DNA from: Streptomyces sp. NBC_00285 | GTDB lineage: Bacteria; Actinomycetota; Actinomycetes; Streptomycetales; Streptomycetaceae | Direction of reading: 5' to 3' | DNA length: 64,000 nt | NCBI RefSeq assembly: GCF_036174265.1 | Contig: NZ_CP108055.1 | Span: 1,116,001 to 1,180,000, forward strand | In this document: piece after piece, positions 8,812-17,615 of the stretch | Layout: the number at the start of each line of letters is the position of its first letter | How positions within the stretch are numbered: position 1 is the first letter of the stretch | The notes under the pieces: generated by a model | Told to the model about the DNA's origin: nothing | The model's database searches: none | Seen by the model: only the letters and a program-made list of their open reading frames with translations | Position numbers and translations under genes: made by a program

Positions 8812-8985
8812 CGGCGTAGGTGCCGCGCGTACCCAGCTCGCGCGGCAGGGTGATCTCGGCTCCGTGGCGCGGTACTTCCTGGTCGACCCACCACACGATG
8901 TCCGGGAACGGCTCCTCGCGGTCGCTGCTGTGCGGGCAGGTGTCGGCCGGTCCGGCGCCACCCGGAGGCGCGGGCGGCCCTTCTG
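8812..8985 (-). pseudogene. Possible gene remnant antisense to the GAPDH tail region
   Basis: Between GAPDH and the terminator hairpin, one leftward frame reads as protein-like sequence with natural composition (DREEPFPDIVWWVDQEVPRH, then GAEITLPRELGTRGTYAEV). It has no start codon or ribosome site and runs into the antisense of GAPDH. I read it as the leftover end of a displaced gene. It may equally be fortuitous in GC-rich DNA, and no family was recognised. Confidence 0.25.
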
Positions 8986-8990
8986 ACCGT

Positions 8991-9030
8991 CGACGGGCCC
9001 CGGATCCAAGGGTGGATCCGGGGCCCGTCG
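8991..9030. terminator. 17-bp-stem hairpin, bidirectional terminator
   Basis: A perfect inverted repeat with a 17-bp stem (CGACGGGCCCCGGATCC and its complement) closes a 6-base AAGGGT loop. It lies between the convergent ends of GAPDH (rightward) and the small double-glycine peptide gene (leftward). There is no T-tract, as is common for Streptomyces terminators. Confidence 0.75.
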
Positions 9031-9046
9031 GACGCGGTGTGCCGGT

Positions 9047-9244
9047 TCAGGCGACGAAGGCGGACGCCTTCGCGTTCGCCGCGACACCCTCAAGGGAGAC
9101 GAACGCGTCGGCGTCGGCGCACACGGCGAGCGGTCCGGCCTCGATGTGCAGACCGACGGCGGCCGCGACGGCCACGCCACCGGAGATGCTGTCGAGGTCC
9201 GTGTCGTGGATCTCGGTGGTGTCGATGCGGGGGGCGGAGTTCAT
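9047..9244 (-). CDS. Small double-glycine-leader peptide, candidate bacteriocin/RiPP precursor
   Basis: The 65-residue product has an acidic leader ending in DTDLDSISGG (about residues 15-24), the LDxISGG form recognised by peptidase-containing ABC transporters in class II bacteriocins and many RiPP precursors. The predicted core of about 41 residues is Ala/Val/Gly-rich with one cysteine (GPLAVCADADAF) and little charge. The ATG at 9244 has AAAGGAA about 9 bp upstream. No modification enzyme, peptidase or dedicated exporter lies within several kilobases, so it is an orphan here. The leader assignment rests on the motif; activity and processing are inference. Confidence 0.65.
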   Translation of the reverse strand: MNSAPRIDTTEIHDTDLDSISGGVAVAAAVGLHIEAGPLAVCADADAFVSLEGVAANAKASAFVA

Positions 9245-9544
9245 GTCGCGCGGTTCCTTTCGAGGAAGCGATGTCGAGGACGGCCCCCGGATCGAAGCAT
9301 GAGCGGGGCGGCCCTGCCAGTCACCCGCCACCGGCCGCCACGAGTGGCTTCACCGGCATCGCAATCCGCTCACCGGTCGCACCTTTTCCTTCACGCGCAG
9401 CGGCGTCGCGGCGGCACACAAAGGGCGTGGGGCGGTACAACCACGACCACGACCGGGACTTACCCCGCCCGGACGGTGAACGGTGTGCAGGTTCACCGGT
9501 TTTTCGATGACGGCCCGCCCGGAGCCGGTTCCTCTGCCTCACTC

Positions 9545-9558
9545 AAAAAACGTTCCAC
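9545..9558. promoter_or_regulatory. LacI operator, autoregulatory copy
   Basis: The sequence AAAAAACGTTCCAC matches in reverse complement (GTGGAACGTTTTTT) the sites at 14620 and 14724. It lies about 70 bp upstream of the LacI-family gene, just before a possible -10 element TAGACT (9571-9576). The whole gap 9245-9613 holds no gene beyond this control region and the promoter of the small leftward peptide. Confidence 0.7.
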
Positions 9559-9613
9559 ATGCCGCGAGGGTAGACTTGCGCCGCTCGGTCGAACGGCTGC
9601 ACCAACAAGGGGG

Positions 9614-10639
9614 GTGGACGCCATTTCGGATCGTCCCGCCCGTATCCAGGAGGTCGCGGCAGCCGCCGGAGTCTCCGTCTCGACCGTGTCGAACGTCCTG
9701 AACCGGCCCGAGCGGGTCAACGCGCGCACGGCCGAGCGGGTCCGCGACGCTGTCGCCGCACTCGACTACGTCCCTCATCCGGGAGCCGCCGGTCTGCGCA
9801 CCGGACACTCCTCGTCGATCGGTCTGGTGCTGCCGGACGTGGCCAACTCGTTCTACTCGCGCATCGCGCGCGGCGCCGCCGACGCCGCGTACGAACACGG
9901 CTACTCACTCGTCCTGTGCGACAGCGGGGACGCGCCGGAGCGGGAACAGGGCTACTTCAGCATGCTCGTCGAACAGCGGGCCGTGGGCGCGGTGGTGGTC
10001 CCGCTCAGTGCCGACCCCACCCGGCTGACACGACTGCGCGAGCGGGGCATCCCGCTGGTCCTGGCCGACCGGGCGATGCCCGCCCAGGAAGGCTGTTCGG
10101 TCTCCGTGGACGACATCGCGGGCGGCCGCATCGCCGTGCAGCACCTGCTGGACCGCGGGGCGCGCGACATCCTCGTCGTGAACGGCGAGCGCACGATCCG
10201 CCAGTGCGCCGACCGCTACCAGGGCGCCCGCCAGGCCGTGCGTACCCGGCGCGAGGCACGCCTGGGCCAGGTCGTCGCCGAGGAGATGACGGTGGCATAC
10301 GGCGCCGAGATCGCCCGCGGTCTCGACGAACTGCCCGACGGGGTCTTCTGCACCAACGACTTCCTCGCGGCGGGGCTGTGCCGCACGCTGGGCGAGCGCG
10401 GCGTGAAGGTCCCGGGTGACGTACAGGTGGTCGGCTACGGCGACCTGGACATAGCGAGCTTCGTCGGTACGACCCTGACCACGGTCCGTCAGCCGGTCGA
10501 GGAACTCGGCAGGGCGGCCGTGGAGATGCTGCTGGACGAGGTGGAGGCCCGCTCGGAACACGCCCACGAGGCGCGGGTGTTCGCACCGGGGCTGGTCCTG
10601 CGGGACTCCACGCGGGCACCCTCAGACGGGCCTTTCTAG
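9614..10639 (+). CDS. LacI-family transcriptional regulator of the glycoside-hydrolase locus
   Basis: The 341-residue protein has an N-terminal LacI helix-turn-helix (ARIQEVAAAAGVSVSTVSNV, residues ~8-27) with hinge helix (VPHPGAAGLRTG), then a two-lobed periplasmic-binding-like sensor domain (IGLVLPDVANSFYSRIARG; QVVGYGDLDIASF). It probably represses when no sugar ligand is bound. The GTG at 9614 follows AAGGGG closely; a slightly different start is possible. The gene ends inside the tail of the hydrolase gene on the other strand (18-bp overlap). Matching AACGTT-centred operators occur before this gene, before the hydrolase and before the transporter, so it probably controls all three units. 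Confidence 0.93.
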   Translation: MDAISDRPARIQEVAAAAGVSVSTVSNVLNRPERVNARTAERVRDAVAALDYVPHPGAAGLRTGHSSSIGLVLPDVANSFYSRIARGAADAAYEHGYSLVLCDSGDAPEREQGYFSMLVEQRAVGAVVVPLSADPTRLTRLRERGIPLVLADRAMPAQEGCSVSVDDIAGGRIAVQHLLDRGARDILVVNGERTIRQCADRYQGARQAVRTRREARLGQVVAEEMTVAYGAEIARGLDELPDGVFCTNDFLAAGLCRTLGERGVKVPGDVQVVGYGDLDIASFVGTTLTTVRQPVEELGRAAVEMLLDEVEARSEHAHEARVFAPGLVLRDSTRAPSDGPF

Positions 10640-13600
10640 CGTCACCGGTCCCAGCAGCCCGGACGGCAGCTGGGAGGGGAAGGCCCAGGCGGTCGGTGTC
10701 GCTTCGGCGAGATACGGGGCCAGGGTGTTGTGGACGGTCACGTCGAGACGGACGGTCCGCCCGGCGGTGCCGCGCAGCGCGAAGCGGTACGGTCCGCAGA
10801 AGGCCTCGCCGACGAGTTCCCCGTCGACGCGCACCGCGACGCTGCCCCGCACCCGCCCCAGGTCCAGCACCGGGTCCGACCCGGCCGGCACCTCCAGCGT
10901 CCGCGCATAGGTCACGCCACCGCTCCAGCCGCCCAGCCCCACCTCCGCCCACTCCCCCGGTCGCATCGGAGCCGCAACGGTGCGCACCCGCACCGGCCCG
11001 CGCCAGGCGGAGCCACCGCGCAGAACGGCCGTGGGGGCGGTGAGCACCTCGAACTCCGTTGCCGTGTCGAGAAGTTGATGCAACGTCATGTGCCCGTTTT
11101 CGAGGGGCAGTTCAGGGCCGCCGTCGATCCTCACGCGCGCGGGAAGCTCCAACGGCAGGTCCAGCGACACGGTCCCCGCCGGCACGGTGAACCGGAAGCG
11201 CTGCTCGGCCTCCCGGACGTCATCGGTGGACCGCAGGGGCAGTACGGCGAGGCCGAGCACCGGAGCTCCGGCGAGCCAGTCGGCCGCGGGCAGGGGGTGC
11301 GGCCGTACCGCGGCAGCGCAGTGCTGCAACTCCCCCCAGCGGCCCTCGTGTTCGACCGTCAGCCCGTTCCACTCCCCCGTGCGGGCCTCCCACCCCGGGC
11401 CGCTGACCAGGGCGGTCGTGTCCGCCACGAGGTCGACGTAGATCCCGTCCCGCGCGTCGATGCTGTCGGCCACCACGTCGAGGACGTGATCGCCACCGCC
11501 CGGGGTCAGTTCGTGCCGGAAGAACATCGGCACCGCGCCCCAGTCGGACTCGTAGTACTCCACCTTCTCCTGCCGCGCCACGACGGCTCCGTCGAGCAGA
11601 ACAGTCACGCCCACCGCGGCCCCCACGACGAGGACCGCCGCCGCACCCTGTCCAGGAAGTTCGAACCGGCCCCGGTAGGTCACGCCGCCGTCCGGCCGTA
11701 CGTCGTCGGGGACCCTCATGAAGAGCGGGCGCGTCGCGAATCCGTCCGGGCGGGACAGGCAGAAGTAGCTGCCCAGGGGGGTCTTCTCGGCACCCGAAAT
11801 GGTCTGCGGCCGGTCCTGGGCGTCGGACAACTCGTACTCGAGCACATTGCGGGCGTCCTGGACGTCGACCCGGGCGGACGCCAGATAGCCGCCGCCGGTA
11901 TCCACCCTTGTGCTGTTCCACCACACGCGTTTGGTCGCCGCCGCACCGATGTGCAGGTCGGCCGGCCCGCGGTGGTCGGTCTCCACAACAGCCCTGACCC
12001 GTGCGGCGGTTCCGCTCCCGGGCACCGGGACGCGCACGAACTCCTCCGGCACCAGGCCCTTGTTGCCGAGCAGTCCGTGCGGGTCGGGAATGCCGCGACT
12101 CGACGAGTACAGCGAGACATCCCACTCCGGGGACGCCAACTCCTTCTCCCCGGACAGGACTTGTTGGACGGCGGCGGCGTCCAGAGGAGCCGGGGCCTGC
12201 ACGAAGGGCACGGGCGGCAGGACCCGGACCCGGTTGCCGTAGGTCACCCGGACCGGTCGCCAGGGGCCTTCGTTCTCGGTCCACCGCATGGTCCAGATCT
12301 GCGGTTCGGCGACGGACGCTCCGGCGGGCAGCGCCAGATCACCCCAGGTGTTGTCCATCGTGGGAGCGAGACGGCCCTCCCAGCCGGCCGACAGGTCGAT
12401 CGTCTCGGACCGTTCCGGAGGCGCCGGGGGCGTGCCGCCCGCCGGAGGGCCCTCGCGCCATACGACCAGTGCGGCCGGGGCGCCCTCCAGGGGCACCTCG
12501 ATGACAGAGACGCCGCCGGTGACGGTGACGCGTCCGGGGCGGCGTTCGCCGGTCGCCGGGTTCCAGATCTCGGCCTCGGCGACCGGGCCGCGCACGCTGA
12601 CCGAGGAGGTACGGGCGTAGCGCGCCGGGTCGATCTCGTGGCGGTCCCCCGGTGGGTGCGTACGGGCGTCGGGAAACGCCCCCGTGACCAGTGCGACTGC
12701 CATGTCGCCCTTGCGCCTGACGAGCAGCGGCACCTCGCCCGTCGCGTATCCGGCGGCGTCGGCGACCGCCGCCGCACCGGCCTCGGCGTCGGGCACCCGT
12801 TCAAGGCGCGGATGGTCCAGCAGCGCGGCTACGACGGAGTCGTCACCGGCCAGCCCCGCGGCCTGCGCCGGAGGCCGGCCCACGACCACGACCCGGCCGC
12901 CCGCGTCGAGGAGGTCGACCAGTCCCCGGGCCGTCCCGTCCTCCAGGACACTCGCCGAGGGCAGCAGGACCACGCTGTACGCCTGCTCCCTGATACGCAG
13001 GGCACCGTCGCCGGCCTTGGCGCCCTGCACCGAGGCGTCGTCGATGACGTCGAAGGAGATCCGGTGGCGGTCGAGGGCGCCCACGTCGGGCCGGAGCCAG
13101 TTGTTCGTTCCGCACAGCCCCAGGTAATGGCGCTGGGTCTCGTCGACGTCGGCGTGGGCGTCGCCGAGGCGGCCGTCCCCGAAGTGCTGGACGGGAGCGT
13201 CCAGCGGGATGAGGGACTGCATGGTGGCGGAAGGGTGCAGGACCGCGACATCGGCGCTGTAGGTGCCCCAGGACAGGATCGAGCAGATCCGGGCGACGGC
13301 CCGGGAGAAGGCGGGGTACTGCTGCCAGTAGGGCTGACGCCAGTCGGTGGACGGCGGCGCCCACTCGAACCAGCCGCCCGCGGTGCCGAAGTAACTGGCG
13401 TGCGGGTTGTACAGGTTGGCGCCGCTGCGCAGGAACGGCAGCAGCCAGTCATAGGTCTCCTCCAGGGTGCCGCCCCAGCCGGAGGAGTGGAACGACTCGA
13501 TCCAGACGCGCTCGTGGCCGTAGAGGTGGGCCATGGATGAGTGCACCTTGGCGTCGCCGTGGTGGTCGCTGCCGGCGGCGCTGTACCAGCGGTGGGTGCG

Positions 13601-14578
13601 GAAGTAGTCCGTGTAGAGCTGCGTCGACTGGGCCGGGAAGCCGGAGCGGGCGGGATGGCTCTGGTCGCAGCCCAGGAGGAGGCCGCGCTCGTCGTGCCAG
13701 GCGGCGAGGGGCCGGAACAGGGCCTCTTCGGTGAGTTCGGCGCGCACGGCGTAGTAGTCGGCGCGGATCTTGCGTGCCCGGGTGGTGTCGCCAGCGCTCT
13801 CGCCGAACAGCGCGGGCAGGTGGTCGAGGAGGTCGTAGCCGCGCCGGGTCCGGAACTCCTCGGGGAAGCGGCCGGTCCAGGAGTTGGTGGCGGGCAACTC
13901 GTCCTGGAAGCTGCCCGCGATGACGTTGCCCAGGTACTCGGGGACCCGGCGGTCGTATTCGTGATGGATGGCATCGAACAGGAGACCGACGGCAGCGGGG
14001 TCGAGGTAGTCGAAGGCCGTGGGGACCGCGAGGACCAGGCGCACCTCGGTGCCGTCGGCGGCCTCGATCCGCGGCGGCCCTTCCTGGCCGGCACGGACAG
14101 CCTGCCCGGTGAACGGCAGCCGTCCGCCCCCGCTGTCGTACGCCCCCAGCAGGGTCTCCGCGCCCCTCAGCTCGACCGTGCCGCCGGAGACAACCGCCCG
14201 GCGCGAACGCAGGGCCCGGCCCGCGGACCCGGGGTGCCGTCGGGTGATGCTCCCCTGGACGTTGGCGCCGGAGAAGCCGATCTGGTCGTAGAACCACAGA
14301 CGTGTGCCCAGCTCCCCGGCGATCTCGCAGGCGTCCGTGAAGCGGGCCCACCACTCCTCGCCGAACCACACCGGGTCGTCGGTGCGGGCGCCGAAGGTGG
14401 GTCCGGCCGGGGCCAGGTTGATCACCACGAGGTTGTGGACGCCGCCGTCGGCGAACCGGCGCAGTTGCCAGTCCAGGCGCTCGCGGGTGACCTTCGCGCC
14501 GGACCACCACCACAGCGGGGTGGGGCCGAAGTCCCGGGGCGGCTCGTCGAACAGTTGTCGCAGGGCTGGAGAGATCAC
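10622..14578 (-). CDS. Large multidomain glycoside hydrolase, GH106 (alpha-L-rhamnosidase)-like
   Basis: The protein has 1318 residues. The N-terminus resembles GH106-type hydrolases: PTPLWWWSGAKVTRERLDWQ, then GVHNLVVINLAP, WWARFTDACEIAGELGTRLW and FYDQIGFSGANVQG. FQDELPATNSWTG and WIESFHSSGWGGTLEETYDW lie in the catalytic TIM-barrel part. The C-terminal half contains beta-sandwich, galactose-binding-like modules and ends in a jelly-roll-like segment. There is no signal peptide, so it would act in the cytosol on imported oligosaccharides. The isomerase and transporter across the shared control region fit L-sugar use. An AACGTT-centred LacI operator lies 42-56 bp upstream. The family call is by eye; rhamnosidase activity is likely but not certain. 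Confidence 0.8.
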   Translation of the reverse strand: MISPALRQLFDEPPRDFGPTPLWWWSGAKVTRERLDWQLRRFADGGVHNLVVINLAPAGPTFGARTDDPVWFGEEWWARFTDACEIAGELGTRLWFYDQIGFSGANVQGSITRRHPGSAGRALRSRRAVVSGGTVELRGAETLLGAYDSGGGRLPFTGQAVRAGQEGPPRIEAADGTEVRLVLAVPTAFDYLDPAAVGLLFDAIHHEYDRRVPEYLGNVIAGSFQDELPATNSWTGRFPEEFRTRRGYDLLDHLPALFGESAGDTTRARKIRADYYAVRAELTEEALFRPLAAWHDERGLLLGCDQSHPARSGFPAQSTQLYTDYFRTHRWYSAAGSDHHGDAKVHSSMAHLYGHERVWIESFHSSGWGGTLEETYDWLLPFLRSGANLYNPHASYFGTAGGWFEWAPPSTDWRQPYWQQYPAFSRAVARICSILSWGTYSADVAVLHPSATMQSLIPLDAPVQHFGDGRLGDAHADVDETQRHYLGLCGTNNWLRPDVGALDRHRISFDVIDDASVQGAKAGDGALRIREQAYSVVLLPSASVLEDGTARGLVDLLDAGGRVVVVGRPPAQAAGLAGDDSVVAALLDHPRLERVPDAEAGAAAVADAAGYATGEVPLLVRRKGDMAVALVTGAFPDARTHPPGDRHEIDPARYARTSSVSVRGPVAEAEIWNPATGERRPGRVTVTGGVSVIEVPLEGAPAALVVWREGPPAGGTPPAPPERSETIDLSAGWEGRLAPTMDNTWGDLALPAGASVAEPQIWTMRWTENEGPWRPVRVTYGNRVRVLPPVPFVQAPAPLDAAAVQQVLSGEKELASPEWDVSLYSSSRGIPDPHGLLGNKGLVPEEFVRVPVPGSGTAARVRAVVETDHRGPADLHIGAAATKRVWWNSTRVDTGGGYLASARVDVQDARNVLEYELSDAQDRPQTISGAEKTPLGSYFCLSRPDGFATRPLFMRVPDDVRPDGGVTYRGRFELPGQGAAAVLVVGAAVGVTVLLDGAVVARQEKVEYYESDWGAVPMFFRHELTPGGGDHVLDVVADSIDARDGIYVDLVADTTALVSGPGWEARTGEWNGLTVEHEGRWGELQHCAAAVRPHPLPAADWLAGAPVLGLAVLPLRSTDDVREAEQRFRFTVPAGTVSLDLPLELPARVRIDGGPELPLENGHMTLHQLLDTATEFEVLTAPTAVLRGGSAWRGPVRVRTVAAPMRPGEWAEVGLGGWSGGVTYARTLEVPAGSDPVLDLGRVRGSVAVRVDGELVGEAFCGPYRFALRGTAGRTVRLDVTVHNTLAPYLAEATPTAWAFPSQLPSGLLGPVTLERPV

Positions 14579-14619
14579 GGATAGGTCCTTCCGAGTACGG
14601 CCCGGACACTCTCACGGAT

Positions 14620-14634
14620 CAAAAACGTTTTACG
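14620..14634. promoter_or_regulatory. LacI operator upstream of the glycoside hydrolase
   Basis: CAAAAACGTTTTACG carries the core AAAACGTTTT shared with the sites at 9545 and 14724. It is positioned for repression of the leftward hydrolase gene, whose start is at 14578. Confidence 0.72.
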
Positions 14635-14723
14635 TCAGCCTCACCGTAGGACACCCCCGGGGCACCCACCAGAGCTGCGGGGCCGTCAGGCCGTTTCCAC
14701 GGATGGCCGCATGACGTCTTGTT

Positions 14724-14737
14724 GGAACGTTTTTACC
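14724..14737. promoter_or_regulatory. LacI operator upstream of the sugar transporter
   Basis: GGAACGTTTTTACC shares the GGAACGTTTTT core with the reverse complement of the 9545 site. It precedes the rightward transporter-isomerase unit by about 85 bp. Together with 14620 it makes a two-operator divergent control region, with centres about 104 bp apart. Confidence 0.72.
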
Positions 14738-14818
14738 CTCCTATAGTCGCCAGACATCGGCCGAGAACAGCGACGTCCCCCTCCGCTCGGACCCACTCTC
14801 CCCAGACGGAGCCGCATC

Positions 14819-16117
14819 ATGGCCCGAACCTCGCCTGCCCCGAACCAGCCGGAACCACCCATCGAGAAGCGCCTCTGGAAGGTCGCGACCCTCTCCGGCA
14901 TGGCGTCCTACCTCGATGCCGCGCTCATCGTGAGCATCGGCGTCAACCTGGCCATCTATCGCGACGCCTACGACATGGGCGTCTGGATGGCCGGTGCGAT
15001 CAGCGCGATCGTCACCATCTGCATCGCGGTCGGCTCCCTGGTCGGCGGACGCCTCGCCGACGTCTTCGGTCGACGCCGCCTCTACAACCTGGACATCCTC
15101 TGCTACGCCCTCGGGGCAATCGTCATCACACTGGCGCCCGACGACATCACCCTTCTGGCGGGTGTCCTGCTCGCCGGTCTCGCGGCCGGTGCCGACCTGC
15201 CGACGTCGCTGGCCGTGGTCTCGGACGCGGCCCCCGACCACGCCCGGGGGCGGCTCATCGCGTTCACGCAGGTCATGTGGATGCTGGGCATCATCGTCGT
15301 GGTCTTCGCCGGGTTCGCCCTGTCGGACACCGGCATGCTCGGGGCCCGACTCATCACCGCCCATCTGGCCGTCGCCGCCCTGGTCACCTGGCATCTGCGC
15401 GCCAAGCTGGAACTGGCCACCGGGCCCGATCCGGAGATGGACCTGGTCTCGGTGGACAAACCGGCCGAGCAGCAGGGAGTCGCGCTGAAGAACGTCTGGA
15501 CCCGTGCCGCGCTGGTGCCCATGCTCGCGACCTTCGCCTTCTACGCGACCTGGGGCCTGGGCGCCAACACCATGGGCCAGTTCACGACGTATCTGCTGGT
15601 CACCGTCAGTGGTGCCACGCAGAGCGTGGCCACCGGCATCAACCTCGCCTGTCTTCCGATCGGCCTGCTGCTGACGCTCGCCTTCGTCCGCATCGCCGAC
15701 GGCCCGCGCCGCGACCGGATGTTCTACGTCGCCACGGTCGTACAGATCGCGGCCTTCGCGATCGGCACGCTCACGCTGGGATCCATCGTCGGCTTCCTCG
15801 TCTTCTACGTCCTCTACCAGCTGACCTATCCGTTCGCGGGCGAGGCCAACTACAAGGTGTGGTCGCAGTTGACGCTGCCCGCGGACACCCGGGGCACCAC
15901 GCAGGGGATCACCTACGCCGTCTCGCGCGGGGTCTTCGCGGGCGTCGCGTTCGTCACGCCCGCCCTGCTCGACCGGAGCCCCAGTCTGTTGCTCTGGGTG
16001 ATCACCGGCTGCATGGCGCTGTCGGCGTTCGCGGGCCTGTACATCGTCCGCGTCCTGGTTCCCCGCGCGACCCCGGCCGCCACCGCACAGACGGATCTGA
16101 AGGTCGCGCAAACCTGA
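14819..16117 (+). CDS. MFS sugar transporter (sugar-porter-like)
   Basis: The 432-residue protein has about twelve membrane segments. The loop 2-3 signature is clear (GSLVGGRLADVFGRRRLYN), and a second family motif region follows (AAPDHARGRLIAFTQVMWM). The N-terminus is cytosolic and hydrophilic. Sugar porters of this type take up mono- or oligosaccharides with protons. It starts 82 bp after a LacI operator and is followed within 26 bp by the arabinose-isomerase-like gene, so the two form one unit. The substrate is probably the sugar released or taken in by the divergent hydrolase system. Confidence 0.85.
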   Translation: MARTSPAPNQPEPPIEKRLWKVATLSGMASYLDAALIVSIGVNLAIYRDAYDMGVWMAGAISAIVTICIAVGSLVGGRLADVFGRRRLYNLDILCYALGAIVITLAPDDITLLAGVLLAGLAAGADLPTSLAVVSDAAPDHARGRLIAFTQVMWMLGIIVVVFAGFALSDTGMLGARLITAHLAVAALVTWHLRAKLELATGPDPEMDLVSVDKPAEQQGVALKNVWTRAALVPMLATFAFYATWGLGANTMGQFTTYLLVTVSGATQSVATGINLACLPIGLLLTLAFVRIADGPRRDRMFYVATVVQIAAFAIGTLTLGSIVGFLVFYVLYQLTYPFAGEANYKVWSQLTLPADTRGTTQGITYAVSRGVFAGVAFVTPALLDRSPSLLLWVITGCMALSAFAGLYIVRVLVPRATPAATAQTDLKVAQT

Positions 16118-16142
16118 ACCGACCCTCGAAGGAGCGCCGCCC

Positions 16143-17615
16143 ATGGCGACGACCGAATCCACCACGACCCGCACCGGTGAACGGGACGCCGACCTGGCCG
16201 AGTTGCTGCCGCCCGTGACCCGCCGTAGGCCGCGGATCGGGCTGGTCTCCGGCGGGCTCGGCACGTACTGGCCGCAGTTCCCGGGGCTGCTGCCCCAGTT
16301 GAAGGAATCGGCGGGGTATGTCGCCGAACGGCTGGGGCAGTTGGACGCCGAGGTGACGGACGCGGGCTTCGTCTCCGACGCACAGGAGGGCGCGGCCGCC
16401 GCCGAGCGGCTGCGCCGGGCCGACTGCGATCTGATCGTGCTGTTCCTGACGACCTATCTGACCTCGTCGATGGTCCTGCCGATCGCCCAGCGCACGCACA
16501 CCCCGGTGCTTGTCGTCGACCTCCAGCCCTCCGAGCGGATGGACCACGCCTCCTTCGACACGGGCGCCTGGCTGGCGTACTGCTCGCAGTGCTCCGTGCC
16601 GGAGGTCGGCAACGTCTTCCGCCGGGCCGGGATCCCCTTCCGGTCGGTGTCGGGCTGGCTGCGGCAGGAGTCGGCGTGGCGGCGCATCGAGCGGTGGGTG
16701 CGTGCCGCGCATGTCCGGGCCGCGCTCCGGCACGCCCGGCACGGGCTGATGGGGCACGTGTATCCGGGCATGCTGGATGTGCAGACCGATCCGACGCTGC
16801 TGTCTGCGACGTTTGGCTCGCATGTCGAGGTGCTGGAGTTCGACGATCTGCGGCACCGGGTGCAGAAGGTGACGGAGGCGGAGACCCGGGAGCGGGTGGA
16901 GCTCGCCCGGCGGATCTTCACCGTCGACGAGAGTGTCGTGGACGAGGACTTCGCGTGGGGGGCGACCGTGTCGGTGGCCCTCGACCAGCTGGTGGCGGAC
17001 TTCGGCCTCGACACCCTCGCCTACTACCACCGGGGGCTCGACGGTGAGCTGCACGAGCGGCTCGGCGCCGGGATGATCCTGGGCGCCTCGCTGCTCACGG
17101 CCCGGGGTGTGCCGGCGGCCGGTGAGTTCGAACTGCGCACCAGTGTCGCCCAGTTGGCCTCGCAGAGCGTCGGCGCCGGGGGCTCCTTCACGGAGATCCA
17201 GGCGCTGAACTTCGAGGACGGGGTGGTGGAGATGGGCCACGACGGGCCCGCCCACCTCGCGCTCAGCGCCCGGGACCCGCTGCTGCGCGGTCTCGGTGTC
17301 TACCACGGCAAGCGGGGCTGGGGGGTCAGTGTGGAGTTCGACGTCCGGCAGGGACCCGTCACCCTGCTCGGCCTCGGCCAGGACGCCGACGGCAGCCTGT
17401 CGTTCATCACCTCCGAGGGCACCGTCGTGCCGGGACCTCTGCTGGAGATCGGCAACACCACCAGCAGGGTCGACTTCGGGCGGGACCCCGGCGAATGGGT
17501 CGACGCGTGGAGCGCCACGGGGGTCGGGCACCACTGGTCCCTGGCGGTGGGTCACCACGGCCCCGACTTCGGGGCGGCGGCGAGTCTGCTGGGAATCGAC
17601 CACCGGGAGGTGTGA
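16143..17615 (+). CDS. L-arabinose/L-fucose isomerase-family protein
   Basis: The 490-residue length matches L-arabinose isomerase. The N-terminal domain begins RPRIGLVSGGLGTYWPQFPG, followed by CDLIVLFLTTYLTSSMVLPI, and the middle region carries GHVYPGMLDVQTDPT. The C-terminal domain (GAGGSFTEIQALNFEDGVVE) matches the metal-site region of the arabinose/fucose isomerase fold. It would interconvert an aldose and a ketose in the cytosol before kinase steps that are not encoded here. The ATG follows GAAGGAG. Several actinobacterial relatives diverge from true AraA, so the exact sugar is open. Confidence 0.8.
   Translation: MATTESTTTRTGERDADLAELLPPVTRRRPRIGLVSGGLGTYWPQFPGLLPQLKESAGYVAERLGQLDAEVTDAGFVSDAQEGAAAAERLRRADCDLIVLFLTTYLTSSMVLPIAQRTHTPVLVVDLQPSERMDHASFDTGAWLAYCSQCSVPEVGNVFRRAGIPFRSVSGWLRQESAWRRIERWVRAAHVRAALRHARHGLMGHVYPGMLDVQTDPTLLSATFGSHVEVLEFDDLRHRVQKVTEAETRERVELARRIFTVDESVVDEDFAWGATVSVALDQLVADFGLDTLAYYHRGLDGELHERLGAGMILGASLLTARGVPAAGEFELRTSVAQLASQSVGAGGSFTEIQALNFEDGVVEMGHDGPAHLALSARDPLLRGLGVYHGKRGWGVSVEFDVRQGPVTLLGLGQDADGSLSFITSEGTVVPGPLLEIGNTTSRVDFGRDPGEWVDAWSATGVGHHWSLAVGHHGPDFGAAASLLGIDHREV

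Noticed and set aside
7303..9180. A 625-codon leftward open frame opposite GAPDH
   Set aside because: GAPDH on the other strand is certain. The frame has no domains and is composed of low-complexity residues.
10730..13540. A 936-codon rightward open frame opposite the large hydrolase
   Set aside because: It is antisense to a gene with clear hydrolase motifs. Its translation is rich in Arg, Gly and Pro with no family features, as expected for shadows in GC-rich DNA.
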